From Lactiplantibacillus plantarum EGD-AQ4 (GTDB lineage: Bacteria > Bacillota > Bacilli > Lactobacillales > Lactobacillaceae): a stretch of 64,000 nucleotides of DNA. The notes beneath the pieces were generated by a model, which worked only from the letters and a program-made list of their open reading frames with translations, ran no database searches and had not been told where the DNA came from. The position numbers were made by a program, and so were the translations under genes. The stretch's first letter is position 1, and each line of letters begins with the position of its first letter. Of this stretch, positions 17,522 through 26,885 are shown one piece after another. The DNA is taken from NCBI RefSeq assembly GCF_000463075.2, contig NZ_AVAQ01000001.1:248001-312000 (forward strand), in the 5' to 3' direction.

Positions 17522-20173
17522 CTAATTTGCGTGGTTGCGACGACGGCGGCGAATAACGAACCAGCCGATCGTGTCGATTGCGCTAACACCGGTGATGATG
17601 CTCCCGGTGACTAGGAATGGTGGTCGGTACGTGAGTGTCACGGTGTGCTTGCCTTTGCTGAGCGGTACCGCGACAAACGTGTTGATGACCTTCTTAGTGG
17701 CAACGGACTTGCCATCAACGGTTGCATGCCAACCTTTAGAATACGGAATCGTCGTCATCAAGACTTGGTGCTTGTGCTTGATATTAATGGTCCCGGTAAT
17801 CTTGCGGTTAGAGTGGGCGCTGATGTTCCACGGTGATTGCTGAAGTTTCTTGGCCGAAGTCTTAAATTGCGAGTTGTCTAACTTGTAAAGCGTAAAGTTT
17901 TGTAACCAGAGGGAGGTCTTCTTCATCTGAATCCCAAAGGTGACCGTTTTGCCTTTACTATTTGAAGCGACATTGACTGCAATCGTATGACGGTAGGTCG
18001 GATATTGCTTGAGTTCCTTACCGTTGATGTAGAAACTAGCATTCGACGTTGTTAAGTTTGCACCCAACGTAATGTAATAGGAATCATTAGTGGTTGGGGT
18101 GAACTTGAAGTAAATGGAACCGGTCTTGCTGAGATTTTCTTTGTTCAACACGGCACCAGTCAGCGTCGTGACCTTCTTAACGTTTTGGAAGACGACTTCG
18201 TTAAAGTTTTCGGCACTGATCAAGCTACTCGTCGAACGGTTAGCAAGCGTTTGGTAAATGAGCTCTTGCCGCGCAATCGGATCGCCGGTCGTCTTGGAAA
18301 CTTTAAGTTTGGCAATCTTATCGGAAGCCGCAAATCCTAGGCCTAACGCGTACGGATTCTTGTAGGTCGTGACTTTGCTAGTGCTGAGCTTGTTAGCTTT
18401 CTTGTAGTTGGTCAAATCCTTCTTGGTACTCGTCACCGGAATGTAGCTCCGATAGTTTGTATTGTCGGTTTGCGAAGCAGGGACCTTCTTATCCATGAAG
18501 TATTGCATGTCCAAGAGTGAATCGGTAATCATGGTACCGTTCGTGTAGGCAACGACACCATCACCATCCGGTTGACCGATTGAACCAAAGAAGTTCGGAA
18601 TGATGCTTTCAAATGTCGAGCTGAAATGGTCAGCGCCATTGTAGGCAGCTTGCATCGGATCATCCTTGGTCCGTGTAAAGGTCTTGCCGATTCGGTAAAA
18701 GCCCTTGCCATTTGCTTTGATTTTATTAACGGCGTTATCCAAAACGGTCGTATACTTGCCAAATTCTGATTGTGAGACGTATGAAATATTATTCAGTGAC
18801 GCCACGACATTGATCGACATGTCGGTCGCAACCAGGATAAGTGCGACAATTTGGTAAATCAACCGTCGCTGTTTAGGCAGCGTCAAGAAGATCAACGTAA
18901 TCGCAGCTAAGGCAACCGTAATTAAGAGGTTAGCTTGTGTGACGTACGATACCTTCTTGATGTTTAAATAGACGGTCGTAAACAGCCCAACAGTTAGTGC
19001 CAGCATGGTGAGCGCCTGCCAGAGCTTGATCGTAATCTTGTCGGCCATCGCTTGAGCGCCGAGCCAGACAATCCAGAAGCAGAAGACAAATGAGAAGCGG
19101 TACGGGTACCAGACTGGGAACTGGTCGGCGTGCCATAATAAGTCTAATGGCTCGTAGCAGAATGACAATAGAATAAAGCCAGTGACTAAGAGGGCGCTCA
19201 ACTTAACGGTCCATTTGAACCGACGTCGTAAGAAGAACAGAATAAATGCGAAAATTGCAAACCAGGCGACGTAGAAGTTCGGTTGTCCCGAAGGCATCTG
19301 GTCAAAGTTAAATGTCCCGGTCACAAACTTCGCTAACATCTTCCAAGGCGCATATTCTAATTTCCAATGAATCTTGGTTTCATTATATTGCGCTTTACTT
19401 TGAATCAACGCCCAGAAGGTTGGTAGTAGCAACCATGCAGAAAGTGCGGCCGCCAGTAAGCCACCCCAAGCAAACTTAAGGGCGTGTTTGAGCATCGTTT
19501 TGAAATCTTGCCAATATTTAGTTGCACCATACAACCAGTATAAACAACTAAACAAGACAACCATGTAGCCCATGTAGTAGTTGTCAATCAGCATGACCGC
19601 GAGCCAACCCGCAAAGTAGCGGACCTTGCCCGTCGTGAATAGGCGTTCCAACCCTAAAATAACGAGTGGTAGAATCGCAACGGTATCCAACCAGATCATG
19701 TTTAACTGGTTGGCAACCATCCAACCCATCAAAGCATAGGCGGTACTAAATGTAGGCACCAACCAGCCCTTTTGCGTCTGAGTCTTCGTCAATAGCCATG
19801 CAAAGGAGAGTCCGGCAAAACCATACTTTAAGACCGTTACGATAAAAATACCGGTGGTGATTGATTGACCAGGGAAGAATAAATAGATTAAATTAAAGGG
19901 ACTCATTAAGTAGTAAGCCCAGACCCCGACCATCTCACCACCAATGGTTTTGGAGAACGAATAGAATAGCGCACTTGGATCGTGCAGAAGCGTATGTCGG
20001 AAATAGGCGAACAGGTCCACGTATTGCTGACCCAAGTCGACCGTCAACAAACTGCTTGATCCAAATGGGGCCATGTGCCGGTAGATAAAGTAACCGGTCA
20101 TAATCAGTAAGGGTAACCAAAAACTGATCCATAGCGGCCGCGTCCGCTTATCAAAAAAACGCCGAAGTTTCAC
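17522..20173 (-). CDS. YfhO-family polytopic membrane protein
   Basis: An 883-residue protein of the YfhO family, linked in Gram-positive bacteria to glycosylation of cell-surface polymers. About the first 450 residues contain some twelve to fourteen membrane helices; the early loop VDLGQQYVDLFAYFRHTL and the GVWAYYLMSPFN segment are family hallmarks. A large extracytoplasmic domain of about 350 residues follows, and a final membrane helix precedes the basic C-terminus RRRRRN. GTG 20173 is preferred because GAGGTGG lies 6 bases upstream; the frame could extend to TTG 20188, which overlaps that site. It is single, with its own terminator. Confidence 0.88.
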   Translation of the reverse strand: MKLRRFFDKRTRPLWISFWLPLLIMTGYFIYRHMAPFGSSSLLTVDLGQQYVDLFAYFRHTLLHDPSALFYSFSKTIGGEMVGVWAYYLMSPFNLIYLFFPGQSITTGIFIVTVLKYGFAGLSFAWLLTKTQTQKGWLVPTFSTAYALMGWMVANQLNMIWLDTVAILPLVILGLERLFTTGKVRYFAGWLAVMLIDNYYMGYMVVLFSCLYWLYGATKYWQDFKTMLKHALKFAWGGLLAAALSAWLLLPTFWALIQSKAQYNETKIHWKLEYAPWKMLAKFVTGTFNFDQMPSGQPNFYVAWFAIFAFILFFLRRRFKWTVKLSALLVTGFILLSFCYEPLDLLWHADQFPVWYPYRFSFVFCFWIVWLGAQAMADKITIKLWQALTMLALTVGLFTTVYLNIKKVSYVTQANLLITVALAAITLIFLTLPKQRRLIYQIVALILVATDMSINVVASLNNISYVSQSEFGKYTTVLDNAVNKIKANGKGFYRIGKTFTRTKDDPMQAAYNGADHFSSTFESIIPNFFGSIGQPDGDGVVAYTNGTMITDSLLDMQYFMDKKVPASQTDNTNYRSYIPVTSTKKDLTNYKKANKLSTSKVTTYKNPYALGLGFAASDKIAKLKVSKTTGDPIARQELIYQTLANRSTSSLISAENFNEVVFQNVKKVTTLTGAVLNKENLSKTGSIYFKFTPTTNDSYYITLGANLTTSNASFYINGKELKQYPTYRHTIAVNVASNSKGKTVTFGIQMKKTSLWLQNFTLYKLDNSQFKTSAKKLQQSPWNISAHSNRKITGTINIKHKHQVLMTTIPYSKGWHATVDGKSVATKKVINTFVAVPLSKGKHTVTLTYRPPFLVTGSIITGVSAIDTIGWFVIRRRRRNHAN

Positions 20174-20372
20174 AAATTGCCACCTCAATCTCTAATAATT
20201 CATCGCCGCGCAGAAAAATAATCAAAAAAACATTAAAATCCGCAATATCGGCTGAAATTTTTATGTCTATCGTTTAGAATAACATAAGTGTGGTATTTAT
20301 CTAGGATTGCTAGTATCATCTGGTAAATTTTTGCGAAATGTTTACCAAATTAAGAATGGGAGCGCCTGAGAA

Positions 20373-22409
20373 TTGAAATTTTTTAAGAAAATTACCATAA
20401 ATCGTGATCCCAACAAGTCGCATATTCCATTTCGGCTGAACTTCTTGTTCTTCATTGTGTTCTTGTTGTTTGCCGCGTTGATTGCACAGTTAGCTTACTT
20501 ACAAGTGGACTACGGTCAGAAATTCCGTAGTACTGTGAACTCGGCCAATAACACGACTGCGACAGGCAAGGTTCAACGGGGATCGATTTATGATTCGACC
20601 GGACGGGTCTTAGTGGGTAACAAGTCCCACCAAGCGATTCAATATACGAAGGGGCTGTCAGTTGCGTCTACCAAAATGTACGAGGTTGCCAATAAGTTAG
20701 GCGAATACCTAACCATTTCAACTTCGACCATGACGGATCGTAACTTGGCTGACTATTACTTAGCGGGGGCTGCCAACTTAAAGGCGGTGTCTAAGAAGGT
20801 CAAAACATCTACCGATGATGATGTCTTGTATGCCCGAGAAGTGGCCTACACAGAGAAGCATATCGTTAAGAATATGACGGATGCGCAAAAGAATGCGGCA
20901 GCCATCTATTATAAGATGAATTCCGCTTATTCATTGTCGACGGTCAATATCAAGTCGACTGGCGTCACGAGCACTGAGCTCGCTGAGATTGGTGAACATC
21001 AATCAGAGATGCCTGGTATCAAGGTCGGAACCAGTTGGACTCGGAGTTATCCGAACGGGACCGACTTAAGTAGTGTGCTGGGAACAGTCACGACTGAAAA
21101 GCAAGGGTTGCCAAGTGACAACATCAAGACTTTGCTTGCTGAAGGTTACTCACGCGATGATTCCGTGGGTCAAAGTCAGTTGGAAAAGCAGTATGAAAAT
21201 GTGCTGAGCGGGACCAAGTCACAGACCGAGGTCAAAACTCAGGATGGGGTCATCCAAAAAGAAATCAAGAAGTATGGTGGTAAAAAGGGTGACAACATTC
21301 AGCTGACAGTTAACTCGAAGTTCCAGAAAAAGGTCCAACAGATTATTATGTCGGAAGCCAAGACGGTGGGTTCGTCTAATGCCTACTCACCAGGGGCATA
21401 CGCTGTCGTGATGAATCCGTCGACTGGGGCAATCTATGCCTTGGCGGGTGCCAGTCGGAACTTATCGACTGGGAAGGTCACTGAAAATGCATTAGGAACG
21501 ATCAACCAATCCTTTGTTATGGGGTCGGTTGTCAAAGGGGCCACTGTCATGGGGGCCTTGCAAGATGGTGTGATTACGCCAACTAACAGTACCTTGACCG
21601 ATACGCCAATCAAGTTAGCTGGGACGGCTTCTAAGAGTTCTTGGTTCAACAAGACTGGGAGCACGAGCATTTCACTGAATGCCTCGACCGCGATGGAAGT
21701 TTCTTCTAACTCCTACATGATGCAATTAGCCATGAAGGAAGGAAACTTCAACTATTCTTCTGGTAAGGCCTTGACGATGTCGAATTCAGTCTTTGCCAAG
21801 CTGCGGGGCTACTTCAACGAATTCGGTCTCGGTGTGAAAACGGGGATTGACTTGCCTGGTGAAGCCACTGGTTACGAAGGGTCCTCTGCACAGAAAGATA
21901 TTGGTAAAGCGTTAGACTTGTCCTATGGAAACTATGACTCTTACACGACGATCCAATTAGCACAATACATCGCCACGATGGCTAATGGTGGTCGGCGAAT
22001 TGCTCCCCATATTGTGTCTGCAATTACTGGAACCAAGGCCAATGGGTCACAAGGGGCCGTAAAGACCAACGTCAAGCCACGGGTCTTAAATACGATTGAC
22101 GTGCCATCATCATACTTTGATGTGGTGCATACCGGTTATTGGGACGTGGTTCATGGGACTAGTACTTACAAGACAGGGAGCGCACTGGAGAACTTGTCAC
22201 CAGCCGTTGCCGCCAAGTCTGGGACTGCCGAAACTTATCATGGGACGACGTCGACTGAAACACTGAGTTTGGTGACGTACGCACCATATAAGAACCCGAA
22301 GGTCGTCATCGCGATTGCCTTTCCTGGAATCACGGCAACTAGTGGGGCATATAACACCACGACTGCAACCCAAATTTATAAAGCATTCTGGAAGTATTAC
22401 AACAAATAA
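20373..22409 (+). CDS. Class B penicillin-binding protein (transpeptidase, PBP2b-like)
   Basis: A 678-residue bitopic membrane protein that cross-links peptidoglycan. A cytoplasmic tail of about 20 residues leads into one membrane helix (FLFFIVFLLFAALIAQLAYL). The dimerisation domain follows with the RGSIYDSTGRVL motif, and then the transpeptidase domain with active-site SVVK (in VMGSVVKGATVMG), SSN (in MEVSSNSYM) and KSGT (in AAKSGTAET). TTG start with GGGAG upstream. Length and domain order match the PBP2b/PenA group active in elongation in lactobacilli and streptococci; no rodA or mra gene is adjacent, so the exact paralogue is not decided. Confidence 0.92.
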   Translation: MKFFKKITINRDPNKSHIPFRLNFLFFIVFLLFAALIAQLAYLQVDYGQKFRSTVNSANNTTATGKVQRGSIYDSTGRVLVGNKSHQAIQYTKGLSVASTKMYEVANKLGEYLTISTSTMTDRNLADYYLAGAANLKAVSKKVKTSTDDDVLYAREVAYTEKHIVKNMTDAQKNAAAIYYKMNSAYSLSTVNIKSTGVTSTELAEIGEHQSEMPGIKVGTSWTRSYPNGTDLSSVLGTVTTEKQGLPSDNIKTLLAEGYSRDDSVGQSQLEKQYENVLSGTKSQTEVKTQDGVIQKEIKKYGGKKGDNIQLTVNSKFQKKVQQIIMSEAKTVGSSNAYSPGAYAVVMNPSTGAIYALAGASRNLSTGKVTENALGTINQSFVMGSVVKGATVMGALQDGVITPTNSTLTDTPIKLAGTASKSSWFNKTGSTSISLNASTAMEVSSNSYMMQLAMKEGNFNYSSGKALTMSNSVFAKLRGYFNEFGLGVKTGIDLPGEATGYEGSSAQKDIGKALDLSYGNYDSYTTIQLAQYIATMANGGRRIAPHIVSAITGTKANGSQGAVKTNVKPRVLNTIDVPSSYFDVVHTGYWDVVHGTSTYKTGSALENLSPAVAAKSGTAETYHGTTSTETLSLVTYAPYKNPKVVIAIAFPGITATSGAYNTTTATQIYKAFWKYYNK

Positions 22410-22417
22410 TCACTGAT

Positions 22418-22456
22418 TTTTGATACCAGTATCTTAATTGATACTGGTATTTTTTA
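22418..22456 (+). terminator. Terminator after the PBP gene
   Basis: GATACCAGTATC and GATACTGGTATT pair around a 6-base loop and are followed by a T run. Confidence 0.92.
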
Positions 22457-22531
22457 GTCATTAATGGTATAGTAGTTCAAGTTAAGGGTTCCGGCCCTGT
22501 AATATGCGAATGAGTTTGGAGGGTCAACAAC

Positions 22532-22681
22532 ATGCGGGTACACATTACACTTGAATGTACAGAATGCCATGAACGCAACTACTTATCTTCAAAGAACCGC
22601 CGGAACAATCCGGACCGGGTTGAATTTAAGAAGTATTGTCCACGGGAACACAAAGTGACATTACATCGTGAAACAAAATAA
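22532..22681 (+). CDS. rpmG: 50S ribosomal protein L33
   Basis: A 49-residue ribosomal protein, read from ATG 22532 after TTTGGAGGG. It starts [17 protein letters not shown] and ends TLHRETK, the classical L33 ends. The first CxxC pair is present, but the second zinc pair is reduced to YCPREH, as in the RpmGA form of B. subtilis, so tight zinc binding is uncertain. Bacilli usually encode several L33 paralogues; this one stands alone between two terminators. Confidence 0.95.
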   Translation: MRVHITLECTECHERNYLSSKNRRNNPDRVEFKKYCPREHKVTLHRETK

Positions 22682-22709
22682 CAACGGGGACTCCTGTTGT
22701 TTTTTCTGT
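22680..22709 (+). terminator. rpmG terminator
   Basis: AACAACGGG and CCTGTTGTT pair with one G-T wobble around a 4-base loop, followed by T residues. It starts at the stop codon. Confidence 0.8.
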
Positions 22710-22827
22710 AACATTGTCATCAGACAATGGGTTTCTCATTTGTTGGCAACTGCCAAATTGAATTTTCAATTTGACATGTTAATGAATGAGATTTTTTTAT
22801 ACCAATGAATTTACGGAGGTGACTGAC

Positions 22828-23394
22828 GTGGAGAAGCGCGCATTTCGTAAACAACAGCTACAACGATTGAGCCAGCTTTCAGATTTAGCTCGTCAGCAGC
22901 AGAACCTGGCCTTACAACGACAATTATTTGCCCATTCATCCTGGCAAGCAGCGCAGGTCGTTGCCATTACACTGAGCGGTGACATCGAAGTCGCAACGCA
23001 ACCGTTCATCGAGCGTGCCTGGGCGGAGGGCAAGACGGTCGTGATTCCTAAGACCTTACCCCATCGGCAGATGGCCTTTTACCCATACACGTCGACGACT
23101 AAGCTTGCACGGACGAGTTTTGGCTTATTAGAGCCAGTCGATGGCCAGCCGCTCGCTAAATCAGCGATTGATTTGATATTAGTCCCCGGTCTGGGTTACA
23201 GTCGTGACCAACATGCTCGTATCGGCTTTGGCGGCGGCTATTATGACCGCTACTTGGCAGACTATGCTGGTACCAAGTTGACGTTGGCCTATAACGAGAT
23301 GGCCTTCGAACACGCCGAGTGGCCAGTGGATGACTATGATATTTTACTAGACGAGCTCTTGGTAGCAGGGGATGGACAAAATGACAAGAATTAG
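22828..23394 (+). CDS. 5-formyltetrahydrofolate cyclo-ligase
   Basis: A 188-residue enzyme that uses ATP to turn 5-formyl-THF into 5,10-methenyl-THF. The ATP-binding C-terminal motif GFGGGYYDRYL is intact, preceded by IDLILVPGLGYSRDQHARI, and the N-terminal basic KRAFRKQQ helix matches the family. GTG 22828 follows GGAGGTGA by 5 bases; a longer frame from 22786 has no site. It overlaps the rhomboid gene by 14 bases, and together with yqgQ and the glucokinase gene this is the classical yqgN-P-Q-glcK cluster of Bacilli. Confidence 0.93.
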   Translation: MEKRAFRKQQLQRLSQLSDLARQQQNLALQRQLFAHSSWQAAQVVAITLSGDIEVATQPFIERAWAEGKTVVIPKTLPHRQMAFYPYTSTTKLARTSFGLLEPVDGQPLAKSAIDLILVPGLGYSRDQHARIGFGGGYYDRYLADYAGTKLTLAYNEMAFEHAEWPVDDYDILLDELLVAGDGQNDKN

Positions 23395-24064
23395 ACGATG
23401 GTGGCAAATGGAGCCTGCAATCACCCAGATTATTTTGGGGATTACGGTCGCAGTCTTCCTCATTGAATGGCTGATGGGTGATGGTGCCACGCTAGTCTTT
23501 AACGCCATCGGTGCGAAGAATAACCAAGCGATTGCTGCCGGTCAGTGGTGGCGCTTTATCACGCCCATGTTCTTACATATGGGGCTGACACACATCGCGT
23601 TAAACGGTGTGGTTATCTACTTTATGGGGATGCAGATTGAAGCGATGTACGGCCATTGGCGGATGCTGGCACTTTATATGCTCGGCGGCATCAGTGGTAA
23701 CATCATGAGCTTTGCGTTATCGACCAACCAGTCTGTCGGCGCTAGTACGGCGTGCTTTGCCTTATTTGGCGCTTTCCTGACGATTGGCGAATCTTTCTGG
23801 GAGAATCCCGTGATTCGGCAGTTGACCAATCAGTTCCTATTATTGACCATTTTGAACTTGGTCTTTGATATGTTCTCGAATGGCATCGATATTTGGGGCC
23901 ACGTGGGCGGCCTTGCAGGTGGCTTTTTGCTAGGCTACGTCCTCGGAGTGCCGCGAATCGGGAAGATTGCGCCGCTCAAACGAATCGTCGCTGGTGTGGT
24001 GTTAGTCATTGGCTGGCTCGCACTACTAAAAATGGGTTTTACAAATGTTAATTTAACTGTATAA
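23381..24064 (+). CDS. Rhomboid-family intramembrane serine protease
   Basis: A 227-residue membrane protein with six to seven hydrophobic segments. The L1 loop region GQWWRFITPMFLHMGLTHIALNG contains the conserved WR and HxxxN elements. The catalytic serine is in VGASTACFALFGAF and the catalytic histidine in GIDIWGHVGGLAGG, so the dyad is complete. The GxSx motif reads GAST rather than the commoner GASG, a small departure. ATG 23381 is chosen because AGGGGA lies 8 bases before it; ATG 23372 is too close. Its substrate is unknown. It overlaps the preceding cyclo-ligase gene. Confidence 0.92.
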   Translation: MTRIRRWWQMEPAITQIILGITVAVFLIEWLMGDGATLVFNAIGAKNNQAIAAGQWWRFITPMFLHMGLTHIALNGVVIYFMGMQIEAMYGHWRMLALYMLGGISGNIMSFALSTNQSVGASTACFALFGAFLTIGESFWENPVIRQLTNQFLLLTILNLVFDMFSNGIDIWGHVGGLAGGFLLGYVLGVPRIGKIAPLKRIVAGVVLVIGWLALLKMGFTNVNLTV

Positions 24065-24082
24065 TTAATCGAGGATATGCAC

Positions 24083-24304
24083 ATGAAAACACTTTACGAC
24101 GTCCAACAATTACTTAAAAAATTTGGCGTGTACGTGTACGTGGGCAAACGTATTTGGGACATCGAACTAATGGCCATCGAGATTGATCATCTTTATCAGG
24201 CCGGTGTGATCGACCCGAAGCTTTATGCCCGCGTCAAACTCGTATTGAGTCATGAGCACCGGATAGAAGCAGAACGCGCCCGTGAAGACACGGCGCAGGA
24301 CTAA
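24083..24304 (+). CDS. YqgQ-family protein (DUF910)
   Basis: A 73-residue helical protein of unknown function, conserved in Bacilli between rhomboid and glucokinase genes. The family pattern is clear: YDVQQLLKKFGVYVYVGKR, WDIELMAIEIDHLYQAG and YARVKLVLSHEHR. ATG 24083 follows GAGG by 8 bases; ATG 24077 is only 2 bases away from it. It is part of the operon with the genes on both sides. Confidence 0.88.
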   Translation: MKTLYDVQQLLKKFGVYVYVGKRIWDIELMAIEIDHLYQAGVIDPKLYARVKLVLSHEHRIEAERAREDTAQD

Positions 24305-24321
24305 TGGAGGGATTTAGCAGC

Positions 24322-25284
24322 ATGGATCGTAAGTTAATCGGAGTCGACCTTGGTGGGACGACAACTAAGTTTGCTATTTTAACGGAAAATGGCGATATTC
24401 AACAAAAGTGGAGCATTGAAACCACGATTTTGGATGAAGGTTCACACATCGTGCCGAACATCATCGATTCAATCAACCACCACATCGATTTATACAAGAT
24501 GGACCGCTCACAATTTATCGGTATCGGGATGGGAACACCCGGAACGGTCGACTTGGAAAAGGGAACGGTTATCGGTGCCTACAACTTGAACTGGAAGACT
24601 TTACAACCAGTTAAGGAACAGATTGAAAAGGGCACTGGTATCAAGTTCACTTTGGACAATGACGCCAACGTGGCTGCTTTAGGCGAACGCTGGAAGGGTG
24701 CTGGCGAAAATGGTAGCGACGTGGTCTTCGTAACACTCGGTACTGGTGTTGGTGGCGGAATCATCGCTGATGGCCGTTTACTTCACGGGATTGCCGGTGG
24801 CGCTGGTGAAATCGGCCACGTGACCGTTGAACCAAATGGCTACATGTGTACTTGTGGTAAGAAGGGTTGTCTTGAACAATACGCTTCTGCTACTGGGGTT
24901 GTCCACGTTGCGCGTGACATGGCTGAAGAATTCTCTGGTGACTCTAAGTTGAAGCAACTCTTAGACAACGGTGAAGAAATCAGTTCTAAGATTACCTTTG
25001 ACTTAGCCAAGGAAGGCGACGTCTTAGCTAAGCGGGTCGTTGACCGTGTCTCATATTACTTAGGATTAGCCTTAGCCAACGTTGGTAACACAATGAACCC
25101 ATCTTCAATTATTATTGGTGGTGGCGTTTCAGCTGCCGGTGACTTCTTGTTGAACCAAGTAGTTGATTACTTCAAGCAATTCACGTTCCCAACCATCCGT
25201 GATACGACCATCTTGAAGTTGGCCGTTTTAGGTAACGATGCTGGTGTGATTGGCGCTGGTTCATTAGCACAACGGTTTATTTAA
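24322..25284 (+). CDS. glcK: ROK-family glucokinase
   Basis: A 320-residue enzyme that phosphorylates glucose with ATP. N-terminal phosphate motif GVDLGGTTTKFAIL (residues 6-19), sugar-binding LDNDANVAALGERW, the GTGVGGG loop, and the ROK signature with zinc ligands GYMCTCGKKGCLEQYASA are all present. ATG 24322 follows GGAGGG by 10 bases. It is the last gene of the yqgNPQ-glcK operon, which ends in a strong terminator. Codon use here is biased towards highly expressed patterns compared with its neighbours. Confidence 0.96.
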   Translation: MDRKLIGVDLGGTTTKFAILTENGDIQQKWSIETTILDEGSHIVPNIIDSINHHIDLYKMDRSQFIGIGMGTPGTVDLEKGTVIGAYNLNWKTLQPVKEQIEKGTGIKFTLDNDANVAALGERWKGAGENGSDVVFVTLGTGVGGGIIADGRLLHGIAGGAGEIGHVTVEPNGYMCTCGKKGCLEQYASATGVVHVARDMAEEFSGDSKLKQLLDNGEEISSKITFDLAKEGDVLAKRVVDRVSYYLGLALANVGNTMNPSSIIIGGGVSAAGDFLLNQVVDYFKQFTFPTIRDTTILKLAVLGNDAGVIGAGSLAQRFI

Positions 25285-25302
25285 GCTAAATATCTGGTTA
25301 AG

Positions 25303-25343
25303 AAAAGAAGCCCTGAATATTGTTTTCAGCGGCTTCTTTTTTT
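25303..25343 (+). terminator. glcK terminator
   Basis: AAAAGAAGCC.TGAA pairs with TTCA.GGCTTCTTTT, followed by a T run. Confidence 0.92.
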
Positions 25344-25457
25344 GAAACTAGTCAGGATTACTTGCGCTAATTTCTGATTTGATTATGTCCCGCTGATGGA
25401 ACATGGCGGCAGTTCAACCAGTGATGCAAGTTGCGTGAAAAACGGAGGGGGTTACCA

Positions 25458-26084
25458 ATGGCGAATTTATTATTATCTTCACGTGCATTGTGCAATCAGG
25501 CCATAATGGATGCTTTTTTAGCCCTAGTCAAGCCGAATGCGACGATTGTGATTATCGTCAATTCCGTTACAGAAGGAAAACGCCATCCCCAGATGCAAGC
25601 TTTACAACGAACGATCCAGCAACTCGGATTTGAACACGTGACGCTGTTAGATGTGTTGACGGATGATTTGGCGACATTGGAGACGGCGGATGCAATCGTT
25701 TTGAACGGTGGCTACGAATTTTTGTTGCTCAGCAATTTACGCAAGATGAACCTGCTGACGCGATTCAGGCAGTTAGCGCTTGCTGGTAAACCATTTTATG
25801 GCATTAGTGCCGGTGCCATTCTGTTGGGCCCGGATCTGGACTTGTATACGCAGCTGTATCCAGAAGATAATACGGAACAGCTGATTCACGCGCCGGCCAT
25901 CAATGCGACCCCAATTCGCATTTACCCGCATTATGATGCTCATTGTCAACTCAATCCTAATTTACCAAGTTTGATTACGGACTGGGAGCGGCAGACTGGG
26001 TCGCACGTTACGAGGTTGACGAATGACCAGGGGTTACGGATTCGTGGTACAGCAGTTCAGCTCATTCAGCCAGCATCGAAATGA
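25458..26084 (+). CDS. Peptidase S51 (dipeptidase E-like) family protein
   Basis: A 208-residue protein with the class I glutamine amidotransferase-like fold of peptidase family S51. The nucleophile elbow YGISAGAILLG has serine 117 in the G-x-S-x-G place, and the substrate loop LNGGYEFLL precedes it. S51 members include peptidase E (Asp-Xaa dipeptides) and cyanophycinase; the N-terminal PNATIVIIVNS strand fits PepE-like proteins. The catalytic histidine is probably in YPHYDAHC. ATG 25458 follows GGAGGGGG. It is a single gene with repeat debris after it. Confidence 0.82.
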   Translation: MANLLLSSRALCNQAIMDAFLALVKPNATIVIIVNSVTEGKRHPQMQALQRTIQQLGFEHVTLLDVLTDDLATLETADAIVLNGGYEFLLLSNLRKMNLLTRFRQLALAGKPFYGISAGAILLGPDLDLYTQLYPEDNTEQLIHAPAINATPIRIYPHYDAHCQLNPNLPSLITDWERQTGSHVTRLTNDQGLRIRGTAVQLIQPASK

Positions 26085-26355
26085 GTTCGACTACAGACTG
26101 TTGAGCGATAAAGATAATCTAAACGCACTAGTTATTAACGCCAAAAGTAGCCAATGCGTAACGCGTTGTGCAAGTTGTTTTTTGAAATTCGGCGGCGCGA
26201 TGATTAAATCATGATTCTGTCCAAATTAATTAGCCCAATGCCTAATTCGTAATGTCATAGTAGTCAGTTTAATCGATTCTACCAGATGACCGTTGTGCGT
26301 ACTAGTAGGCTCAACATGTTCGAAATGATTGGTAACGGTTTAATCAACGCATTTC
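26085..26355. repeat. Intergenic region with a solo end of the dispersed repeat
   Basis: ATGATTAAATCATGATTC (26200-26217) followed by CCAAATTAATTAGCCCAATGCC is the same border as copy 3 (35716-35756). On its left, CACTAGTTATTAACGCC and CCAATGCGTAACGCG (about 26128-26166) resemble the other outer border. No module A or B is present, so this is a remnant or a solo end. The rest of the interval shows nothing recognisable. Confidence 0.6.
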
Positions 26356-26387
26356 CCGCTTACCCCTAGTAAAAGTAAGCGGTTTTG
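26356..26387 (+). terminator. Hairpin/terminator before the rhodanese gene
   Basis: CCGCTTAC and GTAAGCGG pair around an 11-base loop, followed by TTTTG. It lies 36 bases before the rhodanese start, so it may end upstream transcription or lie in its leader. Confidence 0.6.
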
Positions 26388-26422
26388 TGTAAAATAGGTA
26401 AGTGGAAATTAGGAGGGATAAC

Positions 26423-26836
26423 GTGGTTTTAGGTGCAGTAAGCGGTCTGACTTATGTTAACATTGTGTTAGTTATCATAATTGCAGCCTACTTTATTTAT
26501 GAGTTATATAGTTATATTCGGCGCCGGCAAGTTTCGACGATGCTGGATGAAGCTGAATTTCAAGCTGGGATGCGGAAAGCTCAAGTTATTGATTTGCGTG
26601 AGAAGAAAGATTTTGACGCCGGTCATATCTTGGGTGCCCGTAACATTCCATTCAATAGTTTGAAGGTCCGGATGGGCGAGCTTCGTAAGGATATGCCAAT
26701 CTACGTTTATGACCAGACCCACACGTTAAGCACACGGGCAGTGGTAACTTTAGCTAAAAATGGTTATTCACAGCTATACATTTTAAAACCCGGATATGCA
26801 CGTTGGGAAGGCAAGACGAAAAAAGCGAAGTATTAA
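26423..26836 (+). CDS. Membrane-anchored rhodanese-like protein, catalytic cysteine missing
   Basis: A 137-residue protein with one N-terminal membrane helix (about residues 8-30, YVNIVLVIIIAAYFIYELY), a basic RRR stop and a cytoplasmic rhodanese domain: VIDLREKKDFDAGHILGARNIPF then PIYVYDQTHTLSTRA. The loop that normally reads C-x-x-G-x-R has Asp97 in place of the catalytic cysteine, so sulfur transfer is unlikely and a binding or regulatory role is more plausible. GTG 26423 follows AGGAGGG by 5 bases. It corresponds to the YqhL-like group often found near glcK in Bacilli. Confidence 0.85.
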   Translation: MVLGAVSGLTYVNIVLVIIIAAYFIYELYSYIRRRQVSTMLDEAEFQAGMRKAQVIDLREKKDFDAGHILGARNIPFNSLKVRMGELRKDMPIYVYDQTHTLSTRAVVTLAKNGYSQLYILKPGYARWEGKTKKAKY

Positions 26837-26880
26837 AAAATGGCGGCTAGAACAACAACTTGTTCAGCCACCATTTTTTA
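26835..26880. terminator. Bidirectional terminator
   Basis: AAAAAATGG.GGCT.GAACAA pairs with TTGTTC.GCC.CCATTTTTT. It separates the convergent rhodanese and DUF3042 genes. Confidence 0.9.
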
Positions 26881-26885
26881 GTTAA

